The notes under the pieces: model-generated
What the model saw: the letters and a program-made list of their open reading frames with translations, nothing else
What the model was told of the DNA's origin: nothing
Database searches by the model: none
Translations under genes and position numbers: made by a program
Source: Silurus meridionalis
Lineage: Eukaryota; Chordata; Actinopteri; Siluriformes; Siluridae
Assembly (NCBI RefSeq): GCF_014805685.1
Contig: NC_060904.1
Coordinates: 13,271,811 to 13,335,810, forward strand
DNA: 64,000 bases
Direction of reading: 5' to 3'
Shown: in pieces, positions 62,184-64,000 of the stretch
Numbering within the stretch: the first letter of the stretch is position 1
Layout of the letters: each line of letters begins with the position of its first letter

Positions 62184-63988
62184 CTGAACTTAATTAAGGG
62201 GTTTTATTTGTTGTGCTTGGCTCTGTAGCACAGAGGTATTTATTAAACCATTTATCTGATTTCTTTAAAATTCCAAGCACAAAAAGTGATGTCAGAGGAC
62301 CATTGTTATAAGAAAGGGCAGAACAGGAAACAAGGAGGAGTATAAGGAGAAGGAAAAACTGTTAAAACCGATGTCCTTTGTAACACTATGCACCAGACAA
62401 TAAACAATACAATTTATTTTATGAGTTGCTCAGTAGCTCCTGTTTCCATAATCTCAAATGTCTGTATAAGACTGTAGAAAGGACATTACTCATAATCTTA
62501 CATTTCAGTGCTCATGGTTCTCACTTTCCAGTGTTCTGTATTGTATATTATTTATATCACTCAAATGAGAATGGGTTCCACTTTTGAGTCTGGTTCCTCT
62601 CAAGGTTTCTTCCTAATAACATCTAAGGGAGTTTTTCCTTGCCACAGTCACCATGGCGGCTCATCAGGGATAAATACACATCGCTTACCTTAACTCTTAA
62701 ATTCTGTAAAGCTGCTTTGAGACAATGTCTGTTGTGGACATTAATAAACTTGACTTGAGAGAGAGAGAGAGAGAGAGAGAGATTTTGCAGTCTTTCTTCT
62801 GCAAATATGTAATTTTAAGTTTTGTCCCATCCCGCACGCAAAAGCCCGCACGTTTGGTTTTATTTGAGTTTGACTTTTTGTGTAAATGACTAACATGAAC
62901 ATGAACAAGGAGCTTTTCAGAACAAAAAACATCATCTGAAACAATATCTTATAAAAAAAAAAAAAAGAAGAAGAAATAGGACAATATTTTGTTGTGTTGT
63001 ATGTTTCTTTCTTTAATTATGAAATAATATCTCTAGCACCCAATTATTCTCCTCTGTCTTGCGCTTCCGACCTTGTGCCTGTGCATCGGTTTATTTTATT
63101 TGAATTGCCATTGTTGCTTTTCTGCAGTAGATATATAACAGTTTATTTGTTATTTAGTAATTTATTATTTTTTTTATTTTTTTAAGACCATTTTGCAGTA
63201 GTCCCGCAAATTATTTTATTCTTCGTAACCCGCACACACACACACAAACACACACACATGAAAATGTTACCCTCCGCCAAATGGATGAACTGGGAGAAAA
63301 CAGTGAGGGGCGAGGAGAAGATTTAGGCCACAGAAAAAAGTTTCCAAAGTTTGGAATAATTTCAAACATTCAAACATTGTGCAGTGTGGTCACCGTTTTA
63401 AAGTAATTTGAAATAGATTTTTTTATTTTTATTTATATAAATATTTTTATGCGTTCAAAAAGTCCCTCCCCAGTGGCCCCGTAGAGAAGGTAGTGGAGCA
63501 CATTGTTAAAGCTGGCGATAAAAACACAGATTTAGTTTGTGGTAAATATCAAACAGCTTTTCCAGAGACAAGAAAACCACATTACTATACTGTGCAAGAT
63601 TTAATAGATAAATGCATGCGTGAGAATATTTTAGAGTTTCATTCCACAAATAGTTTCCCATAACTTCTCTATCTGGCCACTGTGAAGGGGCTTTTTGAAC
63701 ACACTATATTTGTATTTTGCCAATCACATTTATGGCATTTGTCAGACACCCTTATCCAACAGTTGATCATTTTTTCTATAACAAATGAAATCATGGCATT
63801 ATCTTTACTTGTATAACACAAAAATAGCTTTTTTTTCTTTCTTTCTTTAGGATGAGACTGAATTTAGAGATAAGTTGACTCCCATCAGTGTAACTCTAAA
63901 CTACAGTCTTGATCAGATGGTTCCTTTACCTGGCCTCCAGCTACGACCCATACTGGACCATTACAGAATGACCTTGCACCGTGAACAG
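9399..63988 (+). CDS. itga8: Integrin alpha-8, 5' portion (coding exons 1-18 of a longer gene)
   Basis: This is the alpha subunit of the alpha-8/beta-1 integrin, a plasma-membrane RGD receptor (known ligands of the family include nephronectin, fibronectin, vitronectin and tenascin). Eighteen exons with GT/AG borders join without a frame break into 628 codons: 9399-9589, 9817-9950, 18133-18233, 19390-19513, 22169-22230, 24979-25024, 29499-29624, 29750-29794, 30793-30836, 31452-31508, 33096-33148, 36773-36978, 42676-42867, 54779-54824, 56284-56391, 59771-59826, 60407-60561, 63851-63988. Order of domains: signal peptide (about 1-30), seven FG-GAP propeller blades (31 to about 475), start of the thigh domain (476-628). 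Assignment to alpha-8 rather than alpha-V or alpha-5 rests on stretches such as [41 protein letters not shown] and DETEFRDKL, compared from memory with the mammalian proteins. Human alpha-8 is about 1,060 residues, so roughly 40% of the protein lies beyond the window. Paralog status (a/b copy) cannot be decided here. Confidence 0.95.
9817..9950 (+). CDS. itga8: itga8 exon 2: propeller blade 1-2
   Basis: Residues 64-108 plus one base of 109. Contains [21 protein letters not shown], an FG-GAP blade segment, a sequon at Asn75 (NTT) and the Cys90/Cys100 pair expected to form the first disulfide of the propeller. The donor is chosen as CAA|GTGGGT at 9951 because only this choice joins exon 3 in frame (Asn-Asn-Arg). 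The GTACAC four bases downstream would create a TAA stop at the junction. Confidence 0.92.
10741..10817. repeat. (TTGA/TTGG)n tetranucleotide repeat
   Basis: About 77 bp of TTGATTGATTGG-type units with interspersed GG variants. Confidence 0.95.
10853..10985 (+). mobile_element. tRNA-derived SINE fragment
   Basis: Reads AGCTCACTGGTTAAGGCATTGG (A-box like), then GAGATCAAACTCCAGC (B-box like), then the TTGAGCAAAGCCC body motif shared with 24478, 41530 and, inverted, 46093 and 49650. Confidence 0.65.
12283..12315. repeat. (AG)n microsatellite
   Basis: An AG run of about 33 bp followed by more purine-rich sequence. Confidence 0.95.
12766..12807. repeat. Interstitial telomere-like repeat (CCCTAA)7
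   Basis: About seven perfect CCCTAA units in intron 2, embedded in ordinary sequence on both sides. The exact match to the vertebrate telomere hexamer suggests insertion by telomerase or repair at an old break, not a chromosome end. Confidence 0.95.
13490..13995 (-). mobile_element. 5'-truncated LINE (non-LTR retrotransposon), probably RTE-like
   Basis: An open frame on the minus strand (13983 to 13546) encodes the C-terminal end of a reverse-transcriptase polyprotein: [65 protein letters not shown]. The 3' end (13546 down to 13490) is GATCCGCTGTGGCGACC...AGCCGAAA followed by a GAA repeat, the tail shared with the SINE at 385-610. The 5' two-thirds or more is missing. RTE-clade placement is from memory. 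Confidence 0.85.
15751..15823. repeat. (CA)n microsatellite
   Basis: A CA run of about 73 bp. The open frames around it are artefacts of the repeat. Confidence 0.98.
16680..16840. repeat. Dispersed repeat, similar to 53930-54065
   Basis: GACAAAGAGTGCTGTGAAAG and CAGGTGTGGAGAAATCAGTG have counterparts in the same order at 53930-54065. Both copies sit in itga8 introns; the family was not identified. Confidence 0.55.
16912..17530. mobile_element. hAT-family nonautonomous element with perfect 8-bp duplication
   Basis: The left end CAGCAGTAGACAGTAAC and right end CGTCCACCACTG are inverted (CAGTGGTGGACG on the other strand). ATTGTTTC occurs directly outside both ends (16904-16911 and 17531-17538), the 8-bp duplication typical of hAT transposases. 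Sub-terminal GTACTTTTTACTCAA and TACTTTAACTCAAGTA motifs match the fish Angel-like group. No transposase is encoded in its 619 bp. Confidence 0.88.
17948..18060 (-). mobile_element. Tc1-derived terminal fragment next to exon 3
   Basis: TATGGACAAAAGTTTGTAGAC followed by ACCTGACCATAAG is the left end of the same family as 7394-7901. Only about 110 bp remains, ending close to the exon 3 acceptor. Confidence 0.75.
18133..18233 (+). CDS. itga8: itga8 exon 3: propeller blade 2
   Basis: Residues 109-142. Acceptor TTCCCAG, donor GTG|GTGAGT. Encodes the conserved [20 protein letters not shown] segment (sequon at Asn116) ending GKVV. The upstream intron carries a Tc1-like fragment that ends only about 70 bp before the acceptor. 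Confidence 0.95.
18234..19389 (+). other. itga8 intron 3
   Basis: 1,156 bp of ordinary AT-rich sequence; I see no repeat family, RNA gene or alternative exon. Confidence 0.7.
19390..19513 (+). CDS. itga8: itga8 exon 4: propeller blade 2-3
   Basis: Residues 143-183 plus one base. Begins with [10 protein letters not shown], an almost invariant integrin-alpha motif, and continues with [21 protein letters not shown], which is diagnostic for alpha-8. Cysteines 144/165 and 181 match the second and third disulfides of the propeller. Sequon at Asn171. Donor A|GTAAGT. Confidence 0.96.
19580..19985 (+). mobile_element. Internally deleted Tc1 transposon
   Basis: The left part (19592-19855) matches the N-terminal, DNA-binding half of a widespread fish Tc1 transposase ([17 protein letters not shown] reading with stops). 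The right part (19878-19985) is its C-terminal tail plus the end GTTATGCCTGATTGG. The catalytic middle is absent. The termini share an inverted AACATTATGACC-like motif. Confidence 0.75.
20030..20056. repeat. Short near-perfect palindrome
   Basis: CATGAGTTTCC / GGAAACTCATG arms around a CTCTGA-type centre, immediately after the Tc1 remnant. Confidence 0.8.
20759..20996. repeat. Inverted repeat with 34-bp arms
   Basis: Left arm 20759-20792 (GAGTCATGTC...GGTTAGAT) is the imperfect inverse complement of right arm 20963-20996 (ATCTAACC...GACATGACTC). The arms enclose about 170 bp with a C-rich core. This is MITE-like architecture, but no target-site duplication was found. Confidence 0.7.
22169..22230 (+). 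CDS. itga8: itga8 exon 5: propeller blade 3
   Basis: Residues 184-204, a 62-base exon with acceptor TGATGTAG and donor AAG|GTAATG. Encodes [21 protein letters not shown]. Cys194 is the expected partner of Cys181. Glu189 aligns with alpha-V Asp150, one of the two alpha-V acidic residues that contact the RGD arginine; Glu is also found in mammalian alpha-8. Confidence 0.94.
24478..24610 (+). mobile_element. tRNA-derived SINE fragment
   Basis: GAGCTCAAACCCCAGAAC (B-box like) is followed by the body motif CTACTGGGCCCCTTTAGCAAGG, as in the copies at 41530 and (inverted) 46093. The head is degraded. Confidence 0.65.
24890..24913. repeat. Poly-A run
   Basis: Twenty-four A in a row, in intron 5 close to exon 6. 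Confidence 0.95.
24979..25024 (+). CDS. itga8: itga8 exon 6: propeller blade 3 core
   Basis: A 46-base exon for residues 205-219 plus one base, reading [25 protein letters not shown] is an invariant FG-GAP core of the alpha-V/5/8/IIb group. Acceptor TTTTCCAG, donor CAAG|GTAACA. Confidence 0.95.
27381..27405. repeat. Poly-A run
   Basis: Twenty-five A in a row in intron 6. Confidence 0.95.
28329..29188 (-). mobile_element. Decayed Tc1-like element (CAGTGC-end family)
   Basis: The left end, TACAGTGCTTGTCAAAAG, and the interior (AGGTGCGGTGACTGG, GGTATGCTTCGGGTCATTA) match the element at 31659-33004. The interior, read on the minus strand, is the catalytic part of a Tc1 transposase (a QDNDPKH-like motif, broken). 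The right end near 29188 is faint. An (AAATC)n repeat at 28555-28592 lies within. Confidence 0.75.
28555..28592. repeat. (AAATC)n pentanucleotide repeat
   Basis: About seven AAATC units inside the Tc1 remnant. Confidence 0.95.
29499..29624 (+). CDS. itga8: itga8 exon 7: blade 3-4 with the RGD-arginine contact
   Basis: Residues 220-261 plus one base. Encodes [12 protein letters not shown]..., then [18 protein letters not shown]. Asp257, the first Asp of YDDSYLG, aligns with alpha-V Asp218, which binds the arginine of RGD ligands, so the receptor should keep RGD binding. Acceptor TGTGCAG, donor CTGG|GTAAAA. Confidence 0.95.
29657..29703. repeat. (TG)n tract filling intron 7
   Basis: About 47 bp of TG within the 125-bp intron 7, starting about 30 bp after the exon 7 donor. 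This makes it one of the most repeat-dominated introns of the gene. Confidence 0.97.
29750..29794 (+). CDS. itga8: itga8 exon 8: blade 4, degenerate cation loop
   Basis: A 45-base exon for residues 262-276, reading [15 protein letters not shown] with Glu277 split to the next exon. In alpha-V the same strand-loop is GDFNGDGIDD, a calcium-binding hairpin. Here, as in mammalian alpha-8, the DxDxDG pattern is lost. Donor CAAG|GTAAGA. Confidence 0.94.
30343..30435. repeat. (CA)n array with GGA interruptions
   Basis: About 93 bp of CA with three short interruptions (CGGACA, CGGACA, CAGACA). Confidence 0.97.
30563..30599. repeat. (GT)n microsatellite
   Basis: About 37 bp of GT, inverted relative to the (CA)n array 130 bp upstream. 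Confidence 0.97.
30793..30836 (+). CDS. itga8: itga8 exon 9: blade 4
   Basis: A 44-base exon completing Glu277 and encoding [14 protein letters not shown] (to residue 291). Acceptor TCTCTGCAG, donor TAT|GTAAGC. The [11 protein letters not shown] stretch matches alpha-8 better than alpha-V (VPRAARTLG). Confidence 0.95.
30837..31451 (+). other. itga8 intron 9
   Basis: 615 bp, nothing recognised beyond pyrimidine-rich sequence after the donor. Confidence 0.7.
31452..31508 (+). CDS. itga8: itga8 exon 10: blade 4-5
   Basis: Nineteen whole codons (residues 292-310) reading [19 protein letters not shown]. Three overlapping or adjacent sequons (Asn296, Asn299, Asn305) make this a dense N-glycosylation patch. 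The acceptor has a run of nine T before AG. Donor CAG|GTCAGT. Confidence 0.95.
31659..33004 (-). mobile_element. Tc1-like transposon occupying most of intron 10
   Basis: Inverted ends TACAGTGCCTGTCAAAAG (left) and the complement of GCATGCAGTGTA (right), both continuing into AGTTTGGAAACA. Total 1,346 bp in a 1,587-bp intron. On the minus strand around 32010-32045 a broken QQDNDPKH motif marks the catalytic part of a Tc1 transposase. About 640 bp of the right half is a second inserted element (32220-32858). Confidence 0.85.
32220..32858. mobile_element. Inverted-repeat element nested in the Tc1 transposon
   Basis: The left arm has TGATTCGTGTTCATAG...CGAATTTCCC, and the right arm has its inverse complement with small changes (GGGAAATACG...AACACGAATCA). 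The outer TGCATTTGTA/TACAACTGCA segments also pair. It contains no recognisable coding sequence and looks like a MITE. Confidence 0.7.
33096..33148 (+). CDS. itga8: itga8 exon 11: blade 5
   Basis: Residues 311-327 plus two bases, [17 protein letters not shown]. Asp323, Asn325 and Asp327 start a well-formed calcium loop (DxNxDGxxD) that is completed by exon 12. Acceptor TTACTAG, donor GG|GTGAGT. Confidence 0.95.
33540..34490. repeat. Pyrimidine-rich minisatellite-like array
   Basis: On the + strand nearly all bases are T or C. A recurring phrase close to CATCTAGTATCTTTTCTTTT is repeated many times with variation, including a pure (TTTTC)n stretch at 33947-33995. Such homopurine/homopyrimidine DNA can adopt triplex structure. 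Confidence 0.85.
35388..35827 (+). mobile_element. Tc1-derived nonautonomous element
   Basis: Left end TACATTATGTGGACAATAG...GGAACACCTG and right end GTCCATATAGTGTG are inverted. The interior includes CAAGCATGACAATGTGG and GAATGCTGACTGCACCCC, i.e. a decayed Tc1 transposase C-terminal half on the + strand. Relative to the 7394 copy it has an internal deletion after the HDN-like motif. Confidence 0.8.
36140..36300 (+). repeat. Retroposon 3'-end-like fragment
   Basis: CTGCGCTCTGACCCCAGCTTCC, then GAAGAAAGAATTTCACTGTGCTG, then a TTTC-rich tail: a combination recurrent at the 3' ends of fish SINE/LINE copies. The 5' end is not visible. Confidence 0.5.
36773..36978 (+). CDS. itga8: itga8 exon 12: blades 5-6
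   Basis: The longest exon in the window (206 bases; residues 328-396). Encodes [19 protein letters not shown], then [13 protein letters not shown], then [20 protein letters not shown]. Two FG-GAP cores and a second intact calcium loop, Asp389-Asn391-Asp393-Asp397, are visible. Acceptor GTCTGTAG, donor CTGG|GTAAGT. Confidence 0.96.
37635..37793 (+). repeat. Direct repeat, left copy
   Basis: About 155 bp, similar throughout to 38625-38789. Shared marks are TTGTCCACAGTGTGCACAC, CCTCATCAA, TAGATTTCTTCCT and GAGCTGTTAT/AAGCTGTTAT; both copies end ACAGGGCTG/ACAGAGCTG. The copies are about 990 bp apart. Confidence 0.75.
38625..38789 (+). repeat. Direct repeat, right copy
   Basis: Second copy of the 37635-37793 repeat, moderately diverged with a few small insertions. 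Confidence 0.75.
39220..39279. repeat. (GT)n microsatellite
   Basis: A GT run of about 60 bp. Confidence 0.98.
40212..40680 (-). mobile_element. Tc1-derived nonautonomous element
   Basis: Left terminus ACAAAACTTTGTGGACACCTG. The interior, GTTCAGTAGGGTTGAGGTCAG, is followed by CAGGCCACTCAAGATCTTCC and GCATTGTCATGCTGGAACAG, i.e. the same element in the same orientation as 7394-7901. The right terminus is worn (GGTCAGAATCCCAATG). Confidence 0.78.
41530..41690 (+). mobile_element. tRNA-derived SINE fragment
   Basis: GGCAATGGTACCTCAGAAG, then AAGTTCAAATCCCAGA (B-box like), then GCTGGGCCCTTGGGCAAGGC and an end like ATCTGCCAAATGCC. Nearly full length for this family, but aged. Confidence 0.75.
42155..42480 (+). 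mobile_element. tRNA-derived SINE-like copy (second family)
   Basis: TGCAGGGACCGGTGTAGC...GGTTTCGCTTC resembles a SINE head. GGTTCCTTCGGGGTTCTCC and GGTTTCCTCCTATC, then TGGACTGCAATGAACTGGCA, form the body, and the end is AAAAAGATGAATGATAG. The same body occurs at 54240-54435 and in part at 4108-4270. Confidence 0.65.
42676..42867 (+). CDS. itga8: itga8 exon 13: blades 6-7
   Basis: Residues 397-460 plus one base. Encodes [22 protein letters not shown], then a Ser/Leu-rich linker with SQVLKGSWA, then [20 protein letters not shown]. The third calcium loop is Asp453-Asp455-Asn457-Asp461. Cys412 sits where mammalian alpha-8 has Lys and has no obvious disulfide partner. Donor CCCG|GTGAGT. Confidence 0.95.
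43241..43271. repeat. (GA)n microsatellite
   Basis: A GA run of about 31 bp. Confidence 0.96.
43736..43805 (+). mobile_element. SINE body fragment
   Basis: TTTTGGGCCCTTGAGTAAGG followed by CCCTTAAACC matches the body of the tRNA-SINE copies at 24478 and 41530. Head and tail are missing. Confidence 0.5.
45111..45176. repeat. (TG)n microsatellite
   Basis: A TG run of about 66 bp. Confidence 0.98.
46093..46240 (-). mobile_element. tRNA-derived SINE, inverted copy
   Basis: On the + strand it reads GGCATTTGGCAGACACCC, then GTTAAGGGCCTTGCTCAGGG and CCCAGCAGTGG, then GGGATTTGAATTTCTGACC. Its complement carries a GGTTCAAATCCC-like B box, so the element lies on the minus strand. The family is shared with 41530 and 49650. 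Confidence 0.72.
48441..48576. repeat. Long hairpin-forming inverted repeat
   Basis: Left arm 48441-48486 (ATAGTTATAA...ACAGTACAGATATGT...GACATATG) is the near-exact inverse complement of right arm 48526-48576 (CATATGTC...ACATATCTGTACTGT...TTATAACTAT). The loop is about 39 bases. It looks like a small foldback transposon or MITE. Confidence 0.85.
49650..49765 (-). mobile_element. tRNA-derived SINE, inverted copy
   Basis: On the + strand: ATGGCCTTGCTCAATGGCCC, AGCAGTGGCAACTTGGTGG, GGGATTTGAATACACAACC, then TAAGCACTGAGCCACCA, the complement of a tRNA-like head. Better preserved at its head than the 46093 copy. Confidence 0.75.
50082..50121. repeat. (CA)n microsatellite
   Basis: A CA run of about 40 bp. 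Confidence 0.97.
50518..50645 (+). repeat. Dispersed repeat, similar to 53690-53818
   Basis: GTTGGTATCAAG, AGATTGTGATTGTG, TACTAAGC and CATTTTAT/AATTTTAT followed by GTCAGAATA occur in the same order in both places, 3.2 kb apart in the same intron. Confidence 0.7.
50851..51475 (+). mobile_element. Mariner transposon, internally deleted
   Basis: Inverted ends TACGAGGTGGTATCAAGTTT and the complement of ACTTTTTGATACCACCTCATA, with TA at both borders. Inside, a 140-codon frame (51031-51453) joins an N-terminal helix-turn-helix part ([13 protein letters not shown]...[11 protein letters not shown]) directly to the C-terminal [20 protein letters not shown] and [21 protein letters not shown] segments. 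The first two catalytic Asp regions are missing, so it is inactive. Confidence 0.88.
51650..51830 (+). repeat. Dispersed fish repeat, 3' fragment
   Basis: CAGGTTTCTCTCAAGGTTTC and TTTGTAAAGCTGCTTTTTGAC then AATGTAAATA match the 3' halves of the repeats at 2213-2572 and 62418-62756. The 5' half is absent. Confidence 0.65.
53690..53818 (+). repeat. Dispersed repeat, similar to 50518-50645
   Basis: Second copy of the pair described at 50518-50645. Confidence 0.7.
53930..54065. repeat. Dispersed repeat, similar to 16680-16840
   Basis: GACAGAAAGTGCTATGAAAAG and CAGGTGTGAGTAATCAG parallel the intron 2 copy. Family unknown. Confidence 0.5.
54240..54435 (+). mobile_element. SINE body copy (second family)
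   Basis: GGTTTCCTCCTGGTTC, GTGTTTCCTCCCTGATC, then GTGTCCTGTCAAGGCGTATTCC and GTCCCAGGGTAGGCCTGGGA form the body and tail of a common teleost SINE; the head is missing. Confidence 0.6.
54779..54824 (+). CDS. itga8: itga8 exon 14: end of blade 7
   Basis: A 46-base exon (residues 461-475 plus two bases) reading [15 protein letters not shown], the FG-GAP core that closes the propeller. Acceptor CTTTGCAG, donor AG|GTATGA. A (CA)n tract of nearly 90 bases begins seven bases after the splice site. Confidence 0.94.
54832..54919. repeat. (CA)n microsatellite at the exon 14 donor
   Basis: About 88 bp of CA starting seven bases after the exon 14/intron 14 boundary. Confidence 0.98.
55039..55096. repeat. 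(CA)n microsatellite
   Basis: A CA run of about 58 bp. Confidence 0.98.
55225..55341. repeat. (AT)n microsatellite followed by (GTCAGT)n
   Basis: About 75 bp of AT, then GTGT, then about five imperfect GTCAGT/GACAGT units. Confidence 0.96.
55539..55598. repeat. (CA)n microsatellite
   Basis: A CA run of about 60 bp. Confidence 0.98.
56284..56391 (+). CDS. itga8: itga8 exon 15: propeller-thigh junction
   Basis: Residues 476-511 plus two bases. [19 protein letters not shown] marks the start of the thigh immunoglobulin-like domain; the following NPENKTC holds a sequon (Asn498) and a cysteine expected to pair with Cys512. Acceptor GTCTTTAG, donor TG|GTAAGT. Confidence 0.95.
56467..56510. repeat. 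(TG)n microsatellite
   Basis: A TG run of about 44 bp, 75 bp after exon 15. Confidence 0.97.
57217..57284. repeat. (TG)n microsatellite
   Basis: A TG run of about 68 bp. Confidence 0.98.
57423..57468. repeat. (CA)n microsatellite
   Basis: A CA run of about 46 bp, inverted relative to the TG tract 140 bp upstream. Confidence 0.97.
57724..57773. repeat. (CA)n microsatellite
   Basis: A CA run of about 50 bp. Confidence 0.97.
58545..58850. repeat. Degenerate TTTACCTCAG array
   Basis: The phrase TTTACCTCAG or TTACCTC recurs at least five times at intervals of tens of bases, often followed by a TCACTCAGTT-like or AACCCAGTT segment. It looks like an old minisatellite. Confidence 0.5.
59771..59826 (+). 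CDS. itga8: itga8 exon 16: thigh domain
   Basis: A 56-base exon for residues 512-530, reading [19 protein letters not shown]. It aligns with mammalian CFSLRVCASVTGQSIANTI: both cysteines are kept and the rest is moderately diverged. Acceptor TTTTTCAG, donor GTTG|GTGAGT. Confidence 0.88.
59827..60406 (+). other. itga8 intron 16
   Basis: 580 bp, very AT-rich, no recognised element. Confidence 0.75.
60407..60561 (+). CDS. itga8: itga8 exon 17: thigh domain
   Basis: Residues 531-582. Reads [24 protein letters not shown], matching the QLDSLKQKGAIKRTLFLD strand of alpha-8, then a basic stretch ([10 protein letters not shown]) and the sequon NHT at Asn576. Cys574 is expected to pair with Cys518. 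Acceptor TTCTCTCAG, donor CGG|GTAAGC. Confidence 0.93.
60755..60882 (-). mobile_element. Tc1-derived terminal fragment
   Basis: GTTTGTGGTAACAATTTGC, then AGTCAGGTGTCCCAATAC and GTCCATATAGTGTA, is the right end of the family seen at 7394-7901. The rest of the element is absent. Confidence 0.8.
61880..61940. repeat. (GT)n microsatellite
   Basis: A GT run of about 61 bp, 145 bp before an inverted (CA)n tract. Confidence 0.98.
62087..62175. repeat. (CA)n microsatellite
   Basis: A CA run of about 89 bp preceded by a C-rich stretch. Confidence 0.98.
62418..62756 (+). repeat. Dispersed fish repeat, copy 2
   Basis: Parallels 2213-2572 over its whole length, including AGTTGCTCAGTAG, ACTGTAGAAAGGACATTACT, GGTTCCTCTCAAGGTTTCTT and the end ATTAATAAACTTGACTTGA, which runs straight into (GA)n. 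Confidence 0.78.
62755..62782. repeat. (GA)n microsatellite
   Basis: A GA run of about 28 bp directly following the dispersed repeat, possibly grown from its tail. Confidence 0.95.
63851..63988 (+). CDS. itga8: itga8 exon 18: thigh domain, last exon in the window
   Basis: Forty-six whole codons (residues 583-628). [21 protein letters not shown] is a hallmark of the alpha-V/5/8 thigh domain, with a sequon at Asn599. The exon ends HREQ|GTGTGTGTG. In mammalian alpha-8 the next residues are AHILVDCGEDN, so the gene clearly continues to the right. Acceptor is a CTTT repeat followed by AG. Confidence 0.95.
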
Positions 63989-64000
63989 GTGTGTGTGTGT
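63989..64000 (+). other. Start of itga8 intron 18
   Basis: The last 12 bases are GTGTGTGTGTGT-like: the donor of exon 18 is embedded in a TG repeat that runs off the window. Confidence 0.8.

Larger units (their letters stand above)
60562..63850 (+). other. itga8 intron 17
   Basis: 3.3 kb. Holds a Tc1-derived terminal fragment, long (GT)n and (CA)n tracts, the second full copy of the dispersed fish repeat, a (GA)n tract and a small SINE remnant (63722-63762, TTATGGCATTTGTCAGACAC). Stretches 60890-61870 and 62790-63710 show nothing else. Confidence 0.8.

Noticed and set aside
9399..63988. Calling the gene itgav or itga5
   Set aside because: Alpha-8-specific stretches ([40 protein letters not shown]) fit alpha-8 clearly better than alpha-V or alpha-5 as recalled.
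1..64000. CRISPR arrays, operons, phage or bacterial mobile systems
   Set aside because: The window is a vertebrate intron-rich gene region; the regular repeats are microsatellites and transposons without spacer structure.

Overview
The window is vertebrate nuclear DNA, almost certainly from a teleost fish. It is AT-rich, has long introns with GT/AG borders, very long (CA)n/(TG)n tracts, and many Tc1/mariner, hAT and tRNA-SINE remnants typical of fish genomes. A siluriform or other otophysan is possible but cannot be proven from the sequence. There are no operons, prokaryotic genes, phage or CRISPR. One protein-coding gene is convincing: the 5' part of integrin alpha-8 (itga8) on the + strand. 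Its ATG is at 9399, and 18 coding exons run to 63988, where the window ends just inside intron 18. The 18 exons join with consistent phases into 628 codons with no stop. They cover the signal peptide, the whole seven-bladed beta-propeller and the start of the thigh domain. The remaining 3' exons (rest of thigh, calf-1/2, transmembrane helix, cytoplasmic tail) lie beyond the right edge.

Layout: 1-9100 is intergenic or 5'-flanking sequence. It holds a tRNA-Glu-derived SINE with an 18-bp target-site duplication, a nest of DNA transposons (2034-3620), an LTR-retrotransposon-like fragment (about 6830-7380) and a Tc1-derived element (7394-7901). A CpG-rich block at about 9120-9600 contains exon 1 and is the likely promoter; a perfect CArG box lies 290 bp upstream of the ATG, and two short upstream reading frames precede the start codon. 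Exons 1 and 2 are only 227 bp apart. Introns 2 (8.2 kb), 6 (4.5 kb), 12 (5.7 kb) and 13 (11.9 kb) are the longest and carry most of the repeats. Intron 10 is about 85% one Tc1-like element, which itself carries a smaller inverted-repeat element.

Function: alpha-8 pairs with integrin beta-1 (family knowledge) to form an RGD receptor for nephronectin and other matrix ligands. The encoded part builds the ligand-binding head. The Asp that contacts the RGD arginine in alpha-V is conserved, and three of the four usual propeller cation loops are well formed. I found no undescribed gene system. The more interesting items are regulatory (CArG box, uORFs), structural (several large inverted or direct repeats, simple repeats abutting splice donors) and transposon-historical (nested insertions with readable target-site duplications, SINE and LINE sharing a 3' tail).
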